A DNA stretch of 62,508 nt. Source: Sphingobium sp. AS12. GTDB lineage: Bacteria; Pseudomonadota; Alphaproteobacteria; Sphingomonadales; Sphingomonadaceae. Shown here one piece after another: positions 33,713 to 43,330 of this stretch. The position numbers were made by a program, and so were the translations under genes. The notes under the pieces were generated by a model, which searched no databases, was not told the DNA's origin, and was given only the letters and a program-made list of their open reading frames with translations. The number at the start of each line of letters is the position of its first letter. Within the stretch, counting starts at the first letter, position 1. The stretch lies in assembly GCF_019097845.1 (NCBI RefSeq), contig NZ_JAHRGM010000021.1, forward strand, positions 1-62,508, read 5' to 3'.

Positions 33713-34647
33713 GATGCCGCCTTCTCAAGGTGTTTCTGGGCAAGCCTTTCACCGGCTGCTTTGGCAGCGGCGGTCATGATGTCGAGGTTACCCGAATATT
33801 TGGGCAGGTAATCGCCCGCACCCTCGACTTCGAGAAAAACGCTGGTCTTCAGACCAGCGAACTCGCCATAGCCGGGAATTTTCAGCGGCTGATTAGAGCC
33901 GAACCGCTCGAACTGCACTTCCTGCTTGAGACGATAGCCGGGAACATAGGACTGAACGGTCGCCACCATGTCCTGCACAGACTGGCGGATCTTGTCCTCA
34001 TCGACTTGATCAGTCAGCGTGAAGATCGTGTCGCGCATGATCATCGGCGGTTCGGCGGGATTGAGAATGATAATCGCACGCCCGCGGCTCGCACCGCCGA
34101 CGACTTCGATCGCCTTCGCCGTTGTCCGGGTAAATTCGTCGATATTGGCTCGCGTACCCGGTCCCGCCGAGCGCGACGAAACCGATGCGACAATCTCAGC
34201 ATAATGAACTGGGCTCACGCGCGACACCGCCGCGACGATCGGGATAGTCGCCTGGCCTCCGCAGGTAACCATGTTCACGTTGCGAACATGGTCATCCAGC
34301 GCGCTATCGACCGGTGGCACGAAAAACGGCCCCAGCGCAGCAGGTGTCAGGTCGACGACCAGCTTGCCGTCCTTTTGCAGAGCGGCGTCGTGCTCCTTGT
34401 GAGCGTAAGCCGAGGTAGCATCAAAGACGATGCCAATTTCTGGATAGACTGGAAGCTTGCGTAGCCCCTCGATGCCATCGTGCGTAGTCGTCACTCCTCG
34501 CTCGCGGGCCATAGCGAGACCCTCTGAAGCCGGGTCGATGCCAACCACTACGGCGAGTTCGAGCCTGTCCGAACCTTTCAGCAACTTGATCATCAGATCA
34601 GTACCAATATTTCCCGAGCCGATGATCGCACACTTCATCTTTGCCAT
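33709..34647 (-). CDS. xylQ: Acetaldehyde dehydrogenase (acylating)
   Basis: A 312-residue CoA-acylating acetaldehyde dehydrogenase. It has the NAD fold [19 protein letters not shown], the catalytic cysteine in [14 protein letters not shown], and [19 protein letters not shown]. It oxidises acetaldehyde handed over from the aldolase to acetyl-CoA. Start at 34647 ([10 protein letters not shown]) fits the family; a 30-codon extension in the same frame upstream looks unrelated. Confidence 0.94.
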   Translation of the reverse strand: MAKMKCAIIGSGNIGTDLMIKLLKGSDRLELAVVVGIDPASEGLAMARERGVTTTHDGIEGLRKLPVYPEIGIVFDATSAYAHKEHDAALQKDGKLVVDLTPAALGPFFVPPVDSALDDHVRNVNMVTCGGQATIPIVAAVSRVSPVHYAEIVASVSSRSAGPGTRANIDEFTRTTAKAIEVVGGASRGRAIIILNPAEPPMIMRDTIFTLTDQVDEDKIRQSVQDMVATVQSYVPGYRLKQEVQFERFGSNQPLKIPGYGEFAGLKTSVFLEVEGAGDYLPKYSGNLDIMTAAAKAAGERLAQKHLEKAAS

Positions 34648-34669
34648 ATGCTTGTTTCTCTTCCAATCT

Positions 34670-35482
34670 TCAGACGGCGTCGGCGGCGAAGGCCGCCCGT
34701 ACCGTTCCGACTCCGTTAATTCTTGCTTCCACAACATCGCCGCGGCTCACCCCCGCCATGGGCCCGAGTGCGCCCGACAGGATCACGTCGCCTTCGAGCA
34801 ACGGACGCCCGACGCGCGCCATGACCCGCGCCAGCCACAACGATGCGGTGATCGGGCTGCCCAGGCAGGCGATGCCTGCCCCGACTGAAACAGGCTCACT
34901 CTTGATCTCCATGACCATTCCGCACTCGCGCAAGTCGAGCGCCTCGAGTTTGCGCGGGACGGCTCCCAGCACAAACAGGCCGCTGGAGGCATTATCGGCC
35001 ACAGTATCCCAGATGCGAATGTCCCAGTTGGCTACACGGCTATCGACGATCTCGATCGCCGGCACGACATATTCCACCGCTCGGATCATTTCGGCAGTCG
35101 TAAGGTCCGGATAGAGAAGGTCGCGGCCGATGACGATGGCGATCTCCGCCTCAACCTTGGGTTGAATGACCTGATTAAGTGAGATCGGTATGCCCTCGGG
35201 AACGTCCATATCGGCAAACAGCATACCGTAATCGGGCTGATCGACACCAAGCTGCCTTTGGACCGCAAGCGAAGTAAGGCCGATCTTGCGGCCAACCAGC
35301 CTTCGACCGCTGTCGAGATAGTGTCGCGTATTGACCTCCTGCACGGCATAGGCCGCATCAACGCCACCGGCCGATATGAGATCGCGTACCGGCGTTACGG
35401 GCGTTCCGCTTATCGCTGCGCCGCGCAACAATTCGGCGGCTTGTTGAATGACCTGAGGGTCTATCGTGCTTTCCATGTTCAT
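34670..35482 (-). CDS. xylJ: 2-hydroxypenta-2,4-dienoate hydratase
   Basis: A 270-residue FAH-superfamily hydratase: [54 protein letters not shown] and [11 protein letters not shown] mark XylJ/DmpE. It adds water to 2-hydroxypenta-2,4-dienoate to give 4-hydroxy-2-oxovalerate, the aldolase substrate. It may start at 35482 or at the second ATG six bases later. It is intact, unlike the related hydratase at 1.9-2.8 kb. Confidence 0.93.
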   Translation of the reverse strand: MNMESTIDPQVIQQAAELLRGAAISGTPVTPVRDLISAGGVDAAYAVQEVNTRHYLDSGRRLVGRKIGLTSLAVQRQLGVDQPDYGMLFADMDVPEGIPISLNQVIQPKVEAEIAIVIGRDLLYPDLTTAEMIRAVEYVVPAIEIVDSRVANWDIRIWDTVADNASSGLFVLGAVPRKLEALDLRECGMVMEIKSEPVSVGAGIACLGSPITASLWLARVMARVGRPLLEGDVILSGALGPMAGVSRGDVVEARINGVGTVRAAFAADAV

Positions 35483-35486
35483 GATC

Positions 35487-36971
35487 TCAAAGCTTCAGGC
35501 AGATATTTGCGGTTTCAGTGTAGAATTCGAGGCTATGGACGCCCCCCTCCCGGCCGATCCCGGATTGACCCGATCCGCCAAATGCCGTGCGCAAATCGCG
35601 CAGGAACCAGCAGTTGACCCAGCACACGCCCACGCGCATGGTCGCAGCCACCCGGTGCGCGCGCGAGACATTCTCGGTCCATACCGTCGCGCACAGACCA
35701 TAAGCGGTGTCGTTGGCCAGTGCGGTGACCTCATCCTCCGTGTCGAACGGAATAACCCCGCAGCATGGTCCGAAGATTTCTTCGCGCATCACGGTGCTGT
35801 CGTGCGCAAGGCCGGTCCATAATGTTGGCTCGATATAGAAGCCGTCCGCGTGCTCTCCATCGATCTTGGGGATCCCGCCGCCGACCACGACCGTTGCCCC
35901 TTCTTCTATCGCTTTCGCGTAATAGTTGAGGACCTTGTCTCGGTGCTCCGCGCTGATCAGCGGGCCAAGATAGGCCGGATCGCCGATGGCGCCGGGTCTA
36001 AACGCCTCTGCGGCCCGCGCCATCCGCCGGACAAATTCGTCGTATAGCGGACGTTCGACATAGACCCTCTCCGTGCCAAGGCAGACCTGGCCGGTGTTGA
36101 GGAAGACCGAGCGCGAAAGTCCCTCGATTGCCTTGTCGAGATCGGCGTCGGCAAAGACGATCGCCGCATTCTTTCCGCCGAGCTCGAAAGAAACGTCCCG
36201 GACCCCGACAGCGGCCTTCTGCATGATCGCCTGGCCAGTTCCGGTCTCGCCGGTGAAGGTAATTGCGTCGACATCCTTGTGTGAAGTCAGATATTCCCCA
36301 GCCGAACCCGCGCCGAAACCATGGACGACATTGAACACACCCTCGGGCATCCCGACTGCATTCATCACCTCGCCCAAGAGGGTCGCGGTCCTGGGCGTCT
36401 CTTCCGACGGCTTGACCACCACCGTATTACCGCAGGCCAGAGCGGGTCCGACCTTCCAAGTCATAAGCAGCAATGGAAAATTCCACGGGCATATCACCGC
36501 GATCACGCCCTTGGGCTTGCGCACGGCATAGTTGATCGCCTGCCCGCCATCAGGCGTCGGCGTGTTGAACGATTCAGTCGGCATGGTCGCAACGACATCG
36601 GCGAACATGCGAAAATTCGCGGCGCCGCGAGGAATGTCGATGTGCGAGGCAATGTGACGCGGTTTGCCCGTGTCGGCTACCTCGGCCTCGAGAAAGTCGT
36701 CCGAACGACGCTCGATCTCCGTGGCTACGGCACTAATCAGTTTAAGCCGTTCGGCCGTCGTCATACTGCCCCACGGACCATTGAGCGCTGCCTTTGCCGC
36801 CGCGACAGCGTCGGCCACGTCAGCTTCGCTCGCTTCATGAACCGTGCCAATCTCCCGGCCGGTCGCCGGGTTAACGTTGACAAACGTCTTGCCATCCCCG
36901 CCCTCGCGATATGAACCCGCGATGAAATTAAGAATGGTGTCGGTCACGGATCTAGACATATTGCTGTTCAT
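35487..36971 (-). CDS. xylG: 2-hydroxymuconic semialdehyde dehydrogenase
   Basis: A 494-residue aldehyde dehydrogenase. ICPWNFPLLLMTWKVGPALA, the glutamate in VSFELGGKNAAIVF and the cysteine in LNTGQVCLGTERVYVERP are present, with a C-terminal CWVNCWFLRDLRTAFGGSGQSG segment characteristic of 2-hydroxymuconic semialdehyde dehydrogenases (XylG/DmpC). It oxidises the ring-cleavage product to 4-oxalocrotonate. The chosen start at 36971 gives the family N-terminus. It and the hydrolase XylF form the two alternative exits after ring cleavage. Confidence 0.94.
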   Translation of the reverse strand: MNSNMSRSVTDTILNFIAGSYREGGDGKTFVNVNPATGREIGTVHEASEADVADAVAAAKAALNGPWGSMTTAERLKLISAVATEIERRSDDFLEAEVADTGKPRHIASHIDIPRGAANFRMFADVVATMPTESFNTPTPDGGQAINYAVRKPKGVIAVICPWNFPLLLMTWKVGPALACGNTVVVKPSEETPRTATLLGEVMNAVGMPEGVFNVVHGFGAGSAGEYLTSHKDVDAITFTGETGTGQAIMQKAAVGVRDVSFELGGKNAAIVFADADLDKAIEGLSRSVFLNTGQVCLGTERVYVERPLYDEFVRRMARAAEAFRPGAIGDPAYLGPLISAEHRDKVLNYYAKAIEEGATVVVGGGIPKIDGEHADGFYIEPTLWTGLAHDSTVMREEIFGPCCGVIPFDTEDEVTALANDTAYGLCATVWTENVSRAHRVAATMRVGVCWVNCWFLRDLRTAFGGSGQSGIGREGGVHSLEFYTETANICLKL

Positions 36972-37012
36972 CTGCTTACTTCGTTCCAATCTTATCTGCA
37001 TGTGCAGACTTC

Positions 37013-37444
37013 TTAGTGCTGTCGCCCGCCGATCGCTGACAAGCCGGCGTTCGCACATGCAATATCGAGTTCTTCAGACCCACCCGAGACGCCGATTGCG
37101 CCGACGAATTCGCCGTCGATTACGATCGGCAGTCCTCCGCCGAACATTACAATTCCCGGTTGAATCGCCAGACCGGTGCTCAGAGCTGGATTGCCCGCTA
37201 CCATCTGGTACACTTCAAGGGTCGAAACCCTGAAGCTGGCAGCGGTATAAGCCTTGTCCTGAGCGATCTGCGACGAGGGGAATGGTGCGCCGCTCGCGCG
37301 CAGCATTGCCACCAAATCGCCCCCTCCCCCGATGACTGCGGCAACGACCGCGCAGCCGGCTTCCTGTCCCTTGGCAACCGAAGCCGAAACCGCTTGAGCG
37401 GCAAGGGCGTGTCCGATTGTCCGGATGGTCACCAGGCCGTCCAT
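37013..37444 (-). CDS. GlcG/HbpS-family (DUF336) protein
   Basis: A 143-residue protein of the GlcG/heme-binding family. It has GHALAAQAVSASVAKGQEAG, FPSSQIAQDKAYTAASF and IVMFGGGLPIVIDGEFVGAIGVSGG, the last being the family signature. These small proteins are frequent in catabolic operons, and their role is unsettled; cofactor binding or protection is proposed. It starts two bases before the end of the C23O stop region and is clearly co-transcribed with xylE and xylG. Confidence 0.85.
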   Translation of the reverse strand: MDGLVTIRTIGHALAAQAVSASVAKGQEAGCAVVAAVIGGGGDLVAMLRASGAPFPSSQIAQDKAYTAASFRVSTLEVYQMVAGNPALSTGLAIQPGIVMFGGGLPIVIDGEFVGAIGVSGGSEELDIACANAGLSAIGGRQH

Positions 37445-37446
37445 GG

Positions 37447-38370
37447 TCAGGTATTGACCGTCATGAAGCGGTCGTTCAGTGCCTTTTCATAATAGAAGAT
37501 CGCCTTGCCGGCATTCTCGGCCTGCCACATGCGGCGTGGGTTGTCCGGATAGTAGAAATAACCGCCGCTGAACGTCTCGTTGCGATTGCCGGACGGGTCG
37601 AAGAAATAGATCGTCTGGCCGCGGGTGATACCATGGCGCGTCGGCCCGATATCGAGCGAGATATCGTAACGGCTGATAATGTCAGCTGCGTGCCCGACGT
37701 CATGCCAGGATTCAAGGCAGAAAGAGGTGTGGTGAATACGGCCGTCTTCCGGATATCCCAGAAAAGCGACGTCGTGGGCCTTGTTGCTGCACGACAGGAA
37801 TATTCCGAGGCGTTGACCGGAGGCTTCGTCGACCAATTCCTCGGTTACTGAGAAGTCCAGAGCTTCGACGAAAATCTTGGCGCTTGCTGAAATGTCCACG
37901 CCGTTGAGTGCGCAATGATCAAAACGCGTCGCGCGCATTCCTCGCGGTTCGGCAATCCAGACATCGGGATTTCGGACTGCAGGTCCGGTTTCGGACAGCT
38001 CCATTTCCGCAAAAAGGTCGAACATATGTCCGGTTGGCGTATTGAAACGGATCTTCCGCCCAACCCCGGGTTCCTCACCGGCCGGAATGACATCGACATG
38101 CACGCCCGCATCGAGCAGGCGCTCGGCAAAATGATCCAAGTCCGAATCCTTCGCGACCTTGAACCCCATTCTGTCCAGACCGGCCGAATCCGCCTCGCGC
38201 AGGATGATGCTGTGGCGGTCAAACTCATCGAAAGCCTGGAAAAAGGCGCGACCGCCTTCAACGCTGACGAGATTGAGACCGATCCGGTCGCGATAATGAA
38301 GGATGGACTCTTCAAGGTCCAGAACCCGCAACTGCACATATCCAGGGCGGAGTACACCGGTCAAAGCCAT
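37447..38370 (-). CDS. xylE: Catechol 2,3-dioxygenase
   Basis: A 307-residue type I extradiol dioxygenase. The iron ligands can be placed in DHCALNGVD (first His), HHTSFCLESWHDVG (second His) and in FFDPSGNRNETFSGGY (Glu). The N-terminal GVLRPGYVQLRVLDLEESI and C-terminal YYEKAL are typical of XylE. It opens catechol next to the hydroxyl pair to give 2-hydroxymuconic semialdehyde, and is the junction of all upper pathways in the window. An AGGAG-like site precedes the ATG at 38370. Confidence 0.95.
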   Translation of the reverse strand: MALTGVLRPGYVQLRVLDLEESILHYRDRIGLNLVSVEGGRAFFQAFDEFDRHSIILREADSAGLDRMGFKVAKDSDLDHFAERLLDAGVHVDVIPAGEEPGVGRKIRFNTPTGHMFDLFAEMELSETGPAVRNPDVWIAEPRGMRATRFDHCALNGVDISASAKIFVEALDFSVTEELVDEASGQRLGIFLSCSNKAHDVAFLGYPEDGRIHHTSFCLESWHDVGHAADIISRYDISLDIGPTRHGITRGQTIYFFDPSGNRNETFSGGYFYYPDNPRRMWQAENAGKAIFYYEKALNDRFMTVNT

Positions 38371-38389
38371 TCTAGTTCTCCTAGTCCAA

Positions 38390-39238
38390 TCAGGCCTTCA
38401 GGCCGTTGGTGAAAAATTCAGACACAATTCGATTGAAACTGGCCATCCGTTCGATCTGGACCCAATGGCCGCACTCGCCGAACACCTGCAAGTCGGCGCG
38501 GGGCAGCAGATTTGCCATGCGCACACTCGAGTCCAACGGAATGACCTGATCGAAACGACCGTGCAGGATCAGTGTCTCATGCTTCAACGCGGCAATATCT
38601 TCTTCGCGGCTTGCCAACATCGCTACATTGCGCTGACGGTCTTCGCCGCCAAAGGTCGCGTGATAGGGCTCATGCGCGTCCGGTCGCGCGCTCGCTTCGT
38701 ACCGGGACTGGATCAGGTCTTCCGTCAGCCTGCTCTGATCCCAAGCCAGAAACTTTAGAGAAGAGCGCATGGCCTCTACCGATGGTTCATAGCCCCAGAC
38801 TTGATCCAGTGCCGGTGTGATCGGAAAATTAATGCCCGCCGGCCCCATTAGCACAGCCCGTTCCACGCGATCTGGATGGGCGATCATGAAAGCGAGGGTA
38901 ATACCGCCGCCGAACGAGTTGCCGACCATTGACACCTTGTCGATACCCATTTCGTCAAGCAAGGTGACTAACTGGCTGACCCAGACCTGCTTGTCTTCGA
39001 TCCTGCCCTTGGAATCGGAATAGCCGAACCCAAACATATCCGGTGCGATAACGCGGAAACGCTTGGCAAGTTCAGGCATGTTTAGCCGCCAATTAGCCCA
39101 AGCGGTTACTCCGGGACCGGATCCGTGGATCAGCAGAACCGGAGCGCCCTCTCCCACATCATGATAGTTGGTTACACTGCCATCGACAACCAGCGACGTG
39201 CCGATCTCGGGGCGCGCGACATCTTTCATTACGGCCAC
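38390..39238 (-). CDS. xylF: 2-hydroxymuconic semialdehyde hydrolase
   Basis: A 282-residue alpha/beta hydrolase of the meta-cleavage product hydrolase group. The oxyanion segment LLIHGSGPGVTAWANW, nucleophile serine in GNSFGGGITLA, aspartate region ILHGRFDQVIPLD and histidine in FGECGHWVQIE are all in order. It cleaves ring-opened products, especially ketones from 3-substituted catechols, that XylG cannot oxidise. It is the first gene of the lower pathway after a 183-bp gap, so a promoter of its own is possible. Confidence 0.92.
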   Translation of the reverse strand: MAVMKDVARPEIGTSLVVDGSVTNYHDVGEGAPVLLIHGSGPGVTAWANWRLNMPELAKRFRVIAPDMFGFGYSDSKGRIEDKQVWVSQLVTLLDEMGIDKVSMVGNSFGGGITLAFMIAHPDRVERAVLMGPAGINFPITPALDQVWGYEPSVEAMRSSLKFLAWDQSRLTEDLIQSRYEASARPDAHEPYHATFGGEDRQRNVAMLASREEDIAALKHETLILHGRFDQVIPLDSSVRMANLLPRADLQVFGECGHWVQIERMASFNRIVSEFFTNGLKA

Positions 39239-39421
39239 CTTAGCTCTCCCAATCTATCATTTTCTACACTCCTGCGCCGCTATTTTCTGTCGCTAAAATG
39301 GGAAATGCATTGCTTAGAACGCTTCAAACGACTTACTCATTATTGCACTAAAGAGAACGCATTTGCAAATGGGGAATGCATGTCGCGGATTATGTGCCTG
39401 CGAGACGCATTTTGCGAAGGC
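39239..39421 (-). promoter_or_regulatory. Gap before xylF with a CATTTGCAAATG palindrome
   Basis: The region contains a perfect 12-base palindrome CATTTGCAAATG (39360-39371) and several ATGCAT/GCATTT words, and is richer in A and T than the flanking genes. It is the largest internal gap of the long minus-strand operon, between the GST and xylF, so it is the natural place for a promoter or operator of the lower pathway. No convincing -35/-10 or -24/-12 pair was found. Confidence 0.35.
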
Positions 39422-40027
39422 TCAGTCCAATCCCTCAGCTTTGAACGCGGCCCCCACTGCGGGACGCTGACCGATCTTGCCGGAATAAGCGCCAAGCGCG
39501 GGATAGCCGGACATATCGATCCCCACATATCGCGTCCATCCCAGCATCACGAACAGGTAAATATCCGCAACGCTGAACGCATTGCCGGCGTAATAATCTC
39601 GACCGGTTAGCTCCTTTTCGAGCAGAGAAAGGTGATTCTGGACCGATACTGCTGCTGCCGCCTTGAGATCGTCAGACGTTCCGGGAGCAAATAGGGGCAC
39701 AAAGGCCTTGTGGAATTCAGAGCTTAGGAAGTTGAGACGGCTCAAAAACTGATAGCGCTCAAGGCTCCCCTCGCTTGGTGCCAGCCCAGATAACGGACTC
39801 TGATCAGCGACATAAAGCAAAATAGCCGGATTTTCCGTCAAAATTTGGCCACTGTCCAAGACAAGGGCCGGGACTTTCCCGGAGGAATTGACCATCAAAA
39901 AATTGTCGCCTGCGTCGGTCTTGCGGGTGGCGAGATCGACCTTTACCGCTTCAAAATCCGCACCAATTTCGAGAAGGGCAATATGTGGAGCGAGCGAGCA
40001 GGCACCGGGGCTGATGAACAACTGCAT
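39422..40027 (-). CDS. bphK: Glutathione S-transferase (BphK-like)
   Basis: A 201-residue beta-class glutathione transferase. MQLFISPGACSLAPHIALLE places the conserved Cys10; VNSSGKVPALVLDSGQILTENPAIL is the glutathione-binding segment; the C-terminal domain has NAFSVADIYLFVMLGW. BphK enzymes occur in aromatic operons and can dehalogenate chlorinated ring-cleavage products or handle electrophilic intermediates. The start at 40027 fits the family and follows GAGGAGAA. Confidence 0.9.
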   Translation of the reverse strand: MQLFISPGACSLAPHIALLEIGADFEAVKVDLATRKTDAGDNFLMVNSSGKVPALVLDSGQILTENPAILLYVADQSPLSGLAPSEGSLERYQFLSRLNFLSSEFHKAFVPLFAPGTSDDLKAAAAVSVQNHLSLLEKELTGRDYYAGNAFSVADIYLFVMLGWTRYVGIDMSGYPALGAYSGKIGQRPAVGAAFKAEGLD

Positions 40028-40082
40028 TGTGGTTCTCCTCTTGCATCTTTCAGTAAAAACGACCGCAGAAAAATCTCTACTG

Positions 40083-40562
40083 TCAGATCGGCGTCGCCAG
40101 CAGGGTGGCAATGCGGTGGGTATCGTAGACGCACGTTCGGCTCATGAGCATTGCAGCGCCGTCCTCAACAAGAAACCGATCAACATACTTCCCCGCGTTG
40201 TAAATGCGCGTCTCACCGTCGTTACGGGTTTGCAGCACGGCATAGCTCGCCTCAGCAGTAACCACGTGAGCATCGACCGCCGTTAGGACCGCTCGCGAGA
40301 TCAAGTGGCGACTGAAGTGTTCAGGAAAGACGTTGGCTCGACGCAACGCGACCACGCGGTCGGCGAGCATGCCTTTGCTGTCGCAATACATGACCGCAGC
40401 CGGAAAGCCGTTGTCCACGTTCTCGCGGGCTATCACTTGATATAAACAGTCATCCACGAAGAACTCCGGCCACTCCTCGAGCCGTCCGTCATCCAAGCAA
40501 AGACCATAAGCAGCGTTCAAAGAATCGACAAGACCCTGTAGAACGGGATCAACCAGGCTCAC
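40083..40562 (-). CDS. Salicylate-hydroxylase-type oxygenase, beta subunit
   Basis: A 159-residue small subunit with CLDDGRLEEWPEFFVDDCLYQVIAREN and DSKGMLADRVVALRRANVFPEHF. It is a close paralogue of the beta subunit at 46.3 kb (which reads DEDRLEEWAELFVSNCTYRVIAREN). Its ATG overlaps the alpha stop by four bases. Confidence 0.88.
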   Translation of the reverse strand: MSLVDPVLQGLVDSLNAAYGLCLDDGRLEEWPEFFVDDCLYQVIARENVDNGFPAAVMYCDSKGMLADRVVALRRANVFPEHFSRHLISRAVLTAVDAHVVTAEASYAVLQTRNDGETRIYNAGKYVDRFLVEDGAAMLMSRTCVYDTHRIATLLATPI

Positions 40563-41839
40563 GCGAGCACCTCCGCGGTCGAAGGGGCTAAAGCATCGTC
40601 CATCAGCTCCAGATATCCTTTCCAGAACCCGCGTACGGCGTTCTCATCCATGCCCATCGGCGCGTAGTATCCGCGCACGTCATCCCCGCCCATTTCGATG
40701 AAGTTGTATTTGCCTTCCGCTCCAACGGTACCTTGCTGGCACAGTTCAACCGCCTCGCCGTCCTCCATCGATATCAGCCCGGAAGGTCCCACCAAATTCA
40801 GGTTGCGCAGCCGGTGTCGGGTCGTTTCCTCATCGTCATCGGCGTAACCAAAATAGGTCCAGACCAGTTCGGTCTTGTCAACGCTATGTGTCACGATCTG
40901 TCGCGTCGCCAGCGTGTTTTGGATCTGCTGCAGCACAACGGATGGAAACAGCGACTGAATATGCAGCCCGATATCATCTGCAATCTCCGGCCGGAACTGG
41001 AGTAGACTTTCATCCTGCAATTTCGTGGCCCCCTGCATCTCCCGATTGGCCTCGTCACCAAATGACGTATAATCGATGTCACCCTTAGGCTTTGAGACGG
41101 TAAAGACGTTATGGAAGCCTTGCTCGGCAAGCTCCCCGGCGCTGTCCTGGCTTTGGCGATAGATGCCGAAGGTTGGATAGAACAGGTGCAGCAAGGCACC
41201 ATGATAGCTATCCCGACTGTTTTCGGAATAGAGCTTCCAGTTGCCGGACATGTACTGACGTGCATAGCCCAGCACTTTGACTGGACGATGGAAAACCCTA
41301 TCAATATATTTGCGCATCACAGGACCCAGGAAATCCTCAAGCGGCTCCATCTCCAACGAAAACGTTCCGAACACCATCCCCTTGTAGCTTTCAACCCGTA
41401 GCGTTTCGAGCGAGTGATTGGCCGGGTCGAAATCCTTGTCATACCCCCCGACGCCCTTCATGCCACGCCGGAACGGCACGCCAACCAGCTTACCTTCGGC
41501 ATCGTATGCCCACTGGTGATATACACAGACGAACGCGCCATCTGCCTGGTTGCCGCGTAGCGACCGGCACACCGTTGCTCCTTTGTGCGCGCATCGGTTA
41601 ACCCAGGCATGAATCTGGCCCTCTCGTCCACGCACCAAAACCACGGGTGTTTCGCCGACATGCGTCGCTCGAAAATCGCCAGCATTGGGGACTTCCGCAT
41701 CGAGCCCCAGGTAGCACCAGGTTCGACCTTTGAAGACGTTTCGCTGCTCAGCGGCGAAGACGTCCGGCTCGTGGTAGACCCTGTAGTCGATCGCCGTCGG
41801 AGTGGATCGTTCAGCCTCTACCCGTCCGATGGAATTCAT
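40559..41839 (-). CDS. Salicylate-hydroxylase-type oxygenase, alpha subunit
   Basis: A 426-residue catalytic subunit. Rieske ligands are Cys83/His85 (CAHKG) and Cys105/His108 (CVYHQW); the iron site lies in SENSRDSYHGALLHLF. The C-terminal LVGPSGLISMEDGEAVELCQQG is characteristic of the group containing sphingomonad salicylate 1-hydroxylase, which turns salicylate into catechol using the shared ferredoxin and reductase. It feeds directly into the meta operon that follows. The ATG overlaps the stop of the PdxA-family gene. Anthranilate or another hydroxybenzoate is an alternative substrate. Confidence 0.88.
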   Translation of the reverse strand: MNSIGRVEAERSTPTAIDYRVYHEPDVFAAEQRNVFKGRTWCYLGLDAEVPNAGDFRATHVGETPVVLVRGREGQIHAWVNRCAHKGATVCRSLRGNQADGAFVCVYHQWAYDAEGKLVGVPFRRGMKGVGGYDKDFDPANHSLETLRVESYKGMVFGTFSLEMEPLEDFLGPVMRKYIDRVFHRPVKVLGYARQYMSGNWKLYSENSRDSYHGALLHLFYPTFGIYRQSQDSAGELAEQGFHNVFTVSKPKGDIDYTSFGDEANREMQGATKLQDESLLQFRPEIADDIGLHIQSLFPSVVLQQIQNTLATRQIVTHSVDKTELVWTYFGYADDDEETTRHRLRNLNLVGPSGLISMEDGEAVELCQQGTVGAEGKYNFIEMGGDDVRGYYAPMGMDENAVRGFWKGYLELMDDALAPSTAEVLA

Positions 41840-42852
41840 TTCGTTTCTCCTCCAAAGCCCTGTCCCGATGCGAGTTGTCCGCAGATGCGCATCGCGCTGA
41901 GCATCATTGAAGAGTCCGCCTTGCCAGTGCCGACGATGTCATAGGCAGTGCCATGGGCAACCGACATGTGGAGATAGGGCGGCCCCATCATGATCACGCA
42001 GTTGCCGGAAAATCCCCACGTCTTGACGGCAATATGCCCCTGGTCGTGGAACATGGCCAAAACCATGTCGTAGCGACCCTCAATACACTGGCGGAAGACC
42101 GAGTCCGGTGCGACGGGTCCTTCAACGGCGATCCCCATGGCCTTCGCCTGCTCGACACCCGGCGCAATGGAGAGCCGCTCTTCGTCGCCCATGGCATGGG
42201 GATTGAGCCCGGCAACCACAATCCTCGGGTGGGTAATGCCCCAGGACCGCATGGCGTCGTTGACCTGCCCGATAGCACTAGCCACCAAGTCAGCCGTTAT
42301 GACGTCGATCACTTGGCGTAGGGGCATATGATCAGTCAAATGCGCGACTCGTAAAGGTCCGGTCAAAAGAACAAGATAGCTCTCACCAGGTGTGGGGCTG
42401 ATGACTTTGTCCAGCTTCCCTGCCATCTTGAGAGAGCCGGTACTGATCGGACCCATGATCGTCGCCGCGAAGGACCCGTCTCGCGCTAGCGCGTCCAGTT
42501 GATCGAGCCATTCCGCGGTGGCGTGACCCGCGGCCTCGGTATCTTCGCCCAGCGGTAGAAACCCAGCGGGCAAGGCCCCGGTATCAATCACGTCGATAAC
42601 GCCCCGATCGTCGCTTGGCATCTCGAACGATCTCATGATACGAACGCGCGCTTTCACGCCTGTGAAGTCGACAGCCCGCTCTACGGCAGCGGCCGATCCG
42701 ACCAGAACAGGGACCGATTCGTCGTGAACGCGACCGCTTGCAAGGGCCTTGACTACAACCTCCGGACCGATACCCGCTGGGTCACCTATCAGCGTACCAA
42801 CAACCGGCCTAGGGCCTGACGAGACCATCAGTCGGTTAGATGCTGTAGACAT
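41836..42852 (-). CDS. PdxA-family dehydrogenase, probably for a carboxylated cis-dihydrodiol
   Basis: A 338-residue member of the PdxA family: VVGTLIGDPAGIGPEVVVKAL, ATIMGPISTGSLKMAG, the metal-ligand histidines in LTDHMPLRQVID and NPHAMGDEER, and AMFHDQGHIAVKTWGF. PdxA itself makes a pyridoxine precursor, but the terephthalate cis-diol dehydrogenase TphB is from the same family and also oxidises and decarboxylates. Here the gene is wedged, with overlaps on both sides, between two Rieske oxygenase operon pairs, so a diol-acid dehydrogenase is far more likely than vitamin synthesis (inference). The start is uncertain: ATG at 42852 inside the beta gene end or ATG at 42828. Confidence 0.85.
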   Translation of the reverse strand: MSTASNRLMVSSGPRPVVGTLIGDPAGIGPEVVVKALASGRVHDESVPVLVGSAAAVERAVDFTGVKARVRIMRSFEMPSDDRGVIDVIDTGALPAGFLPLGEDTEAAGHATAEWLDQLDALARDGSFAATIMGPISTGSLKMAGKLDKVISPTPGESYLVLLTGPLRVAHLTDHMPLRQVIDVITADLVASAIGQVNDAMRSWGITHPRIVVAGLNPHAMGDEERLSIAPGVEQAKAMGIAVEGPVAPDSVFRQCIEGRYDMVLAMFHDQGHIAVKTWGFSGNCVIMMGPPYLHMSVAHGTAYDIVGTGKADSSMMLSAMRICGQLASGQGFGGETK

Positions 42853-43330
42853 CGAGCATGGTCTTCGCGACGTCGTTGATAACAATCGTCTTCTTGCGCC
42901 TGATTACGAAGGAATTGCCTGCCGGAGAGAGATCATAGTGCGCGGTTCCGCTGTAGACGGTAACATCCCCTTCAAGCACCGATGTCACGGACCATGACGT
43001 GCGCGCATGCAACGCATCGTCCGTGTCCTCCAGAGATAGCAGGCTAAATATATGCTGTGTACGAGGAGGAGGCGTACTAGCCGAAGACCGACCAGTCCGG
43101 ATGCGAAAGATCCTATCTTCCAGCCCGCCCCGATTATGGTAATAAATCAGGGAAATTTCACGTTGCGGATCGACCGTCAGGCGTTCGCGGTCATCCCAGG
43201 CAGGCACCCAATATTCAGCGTCCTCGGCATAGAGTGCGAGCCAGGAATCCCAGTCTTTTTCATCGAGCGCTTGAGCCTCCCGGCCCAAAAAACGGCAAAC
43301 CGTTACCCATCTTGCATCTACGTCCGTCAA
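42836..43330 (-). CDS. Benzoate-type dioxygenase, beta subunit
   Basis: A 164-residue small subunit of the benzoate/toluate/anthranilate type: VCRFLGREAQALDEKDWDSWLALYAEDAEYWVPAW, LIYYHNRGGLEDRIFRIRTGRSSAS and TVYSGTAHYDL. Its ATG overlaps the stop of the alpha gene by four bases and its end overlaps the PdxA-family gene. Confidence 0.9.
   Translation of the reverse strand: MTDVDARWVTVCRFLGREAQALDEKDWDSWLALYAEDAEYWVPAWDDRERLTVDPQREISLIYYHNRGGLEDRIFRIRTGRSSASTPPPRTQHIFSLLSLEDTDDALHARTSWSVTSVLEGDVTVYSGTAHYDLSPAGNSFVIRRKKTIVINDVAKTMLDVYSI

Noticed and set aside
39385..39398. GG-N10-GC spacing on the minus strand resembling a -24/-12 promoter before xylF
   Set aside because: Only the spacing and GGCAC fit; the -12 box reads CCGC in place of TTGC and the position relative to xylF gives no further support.
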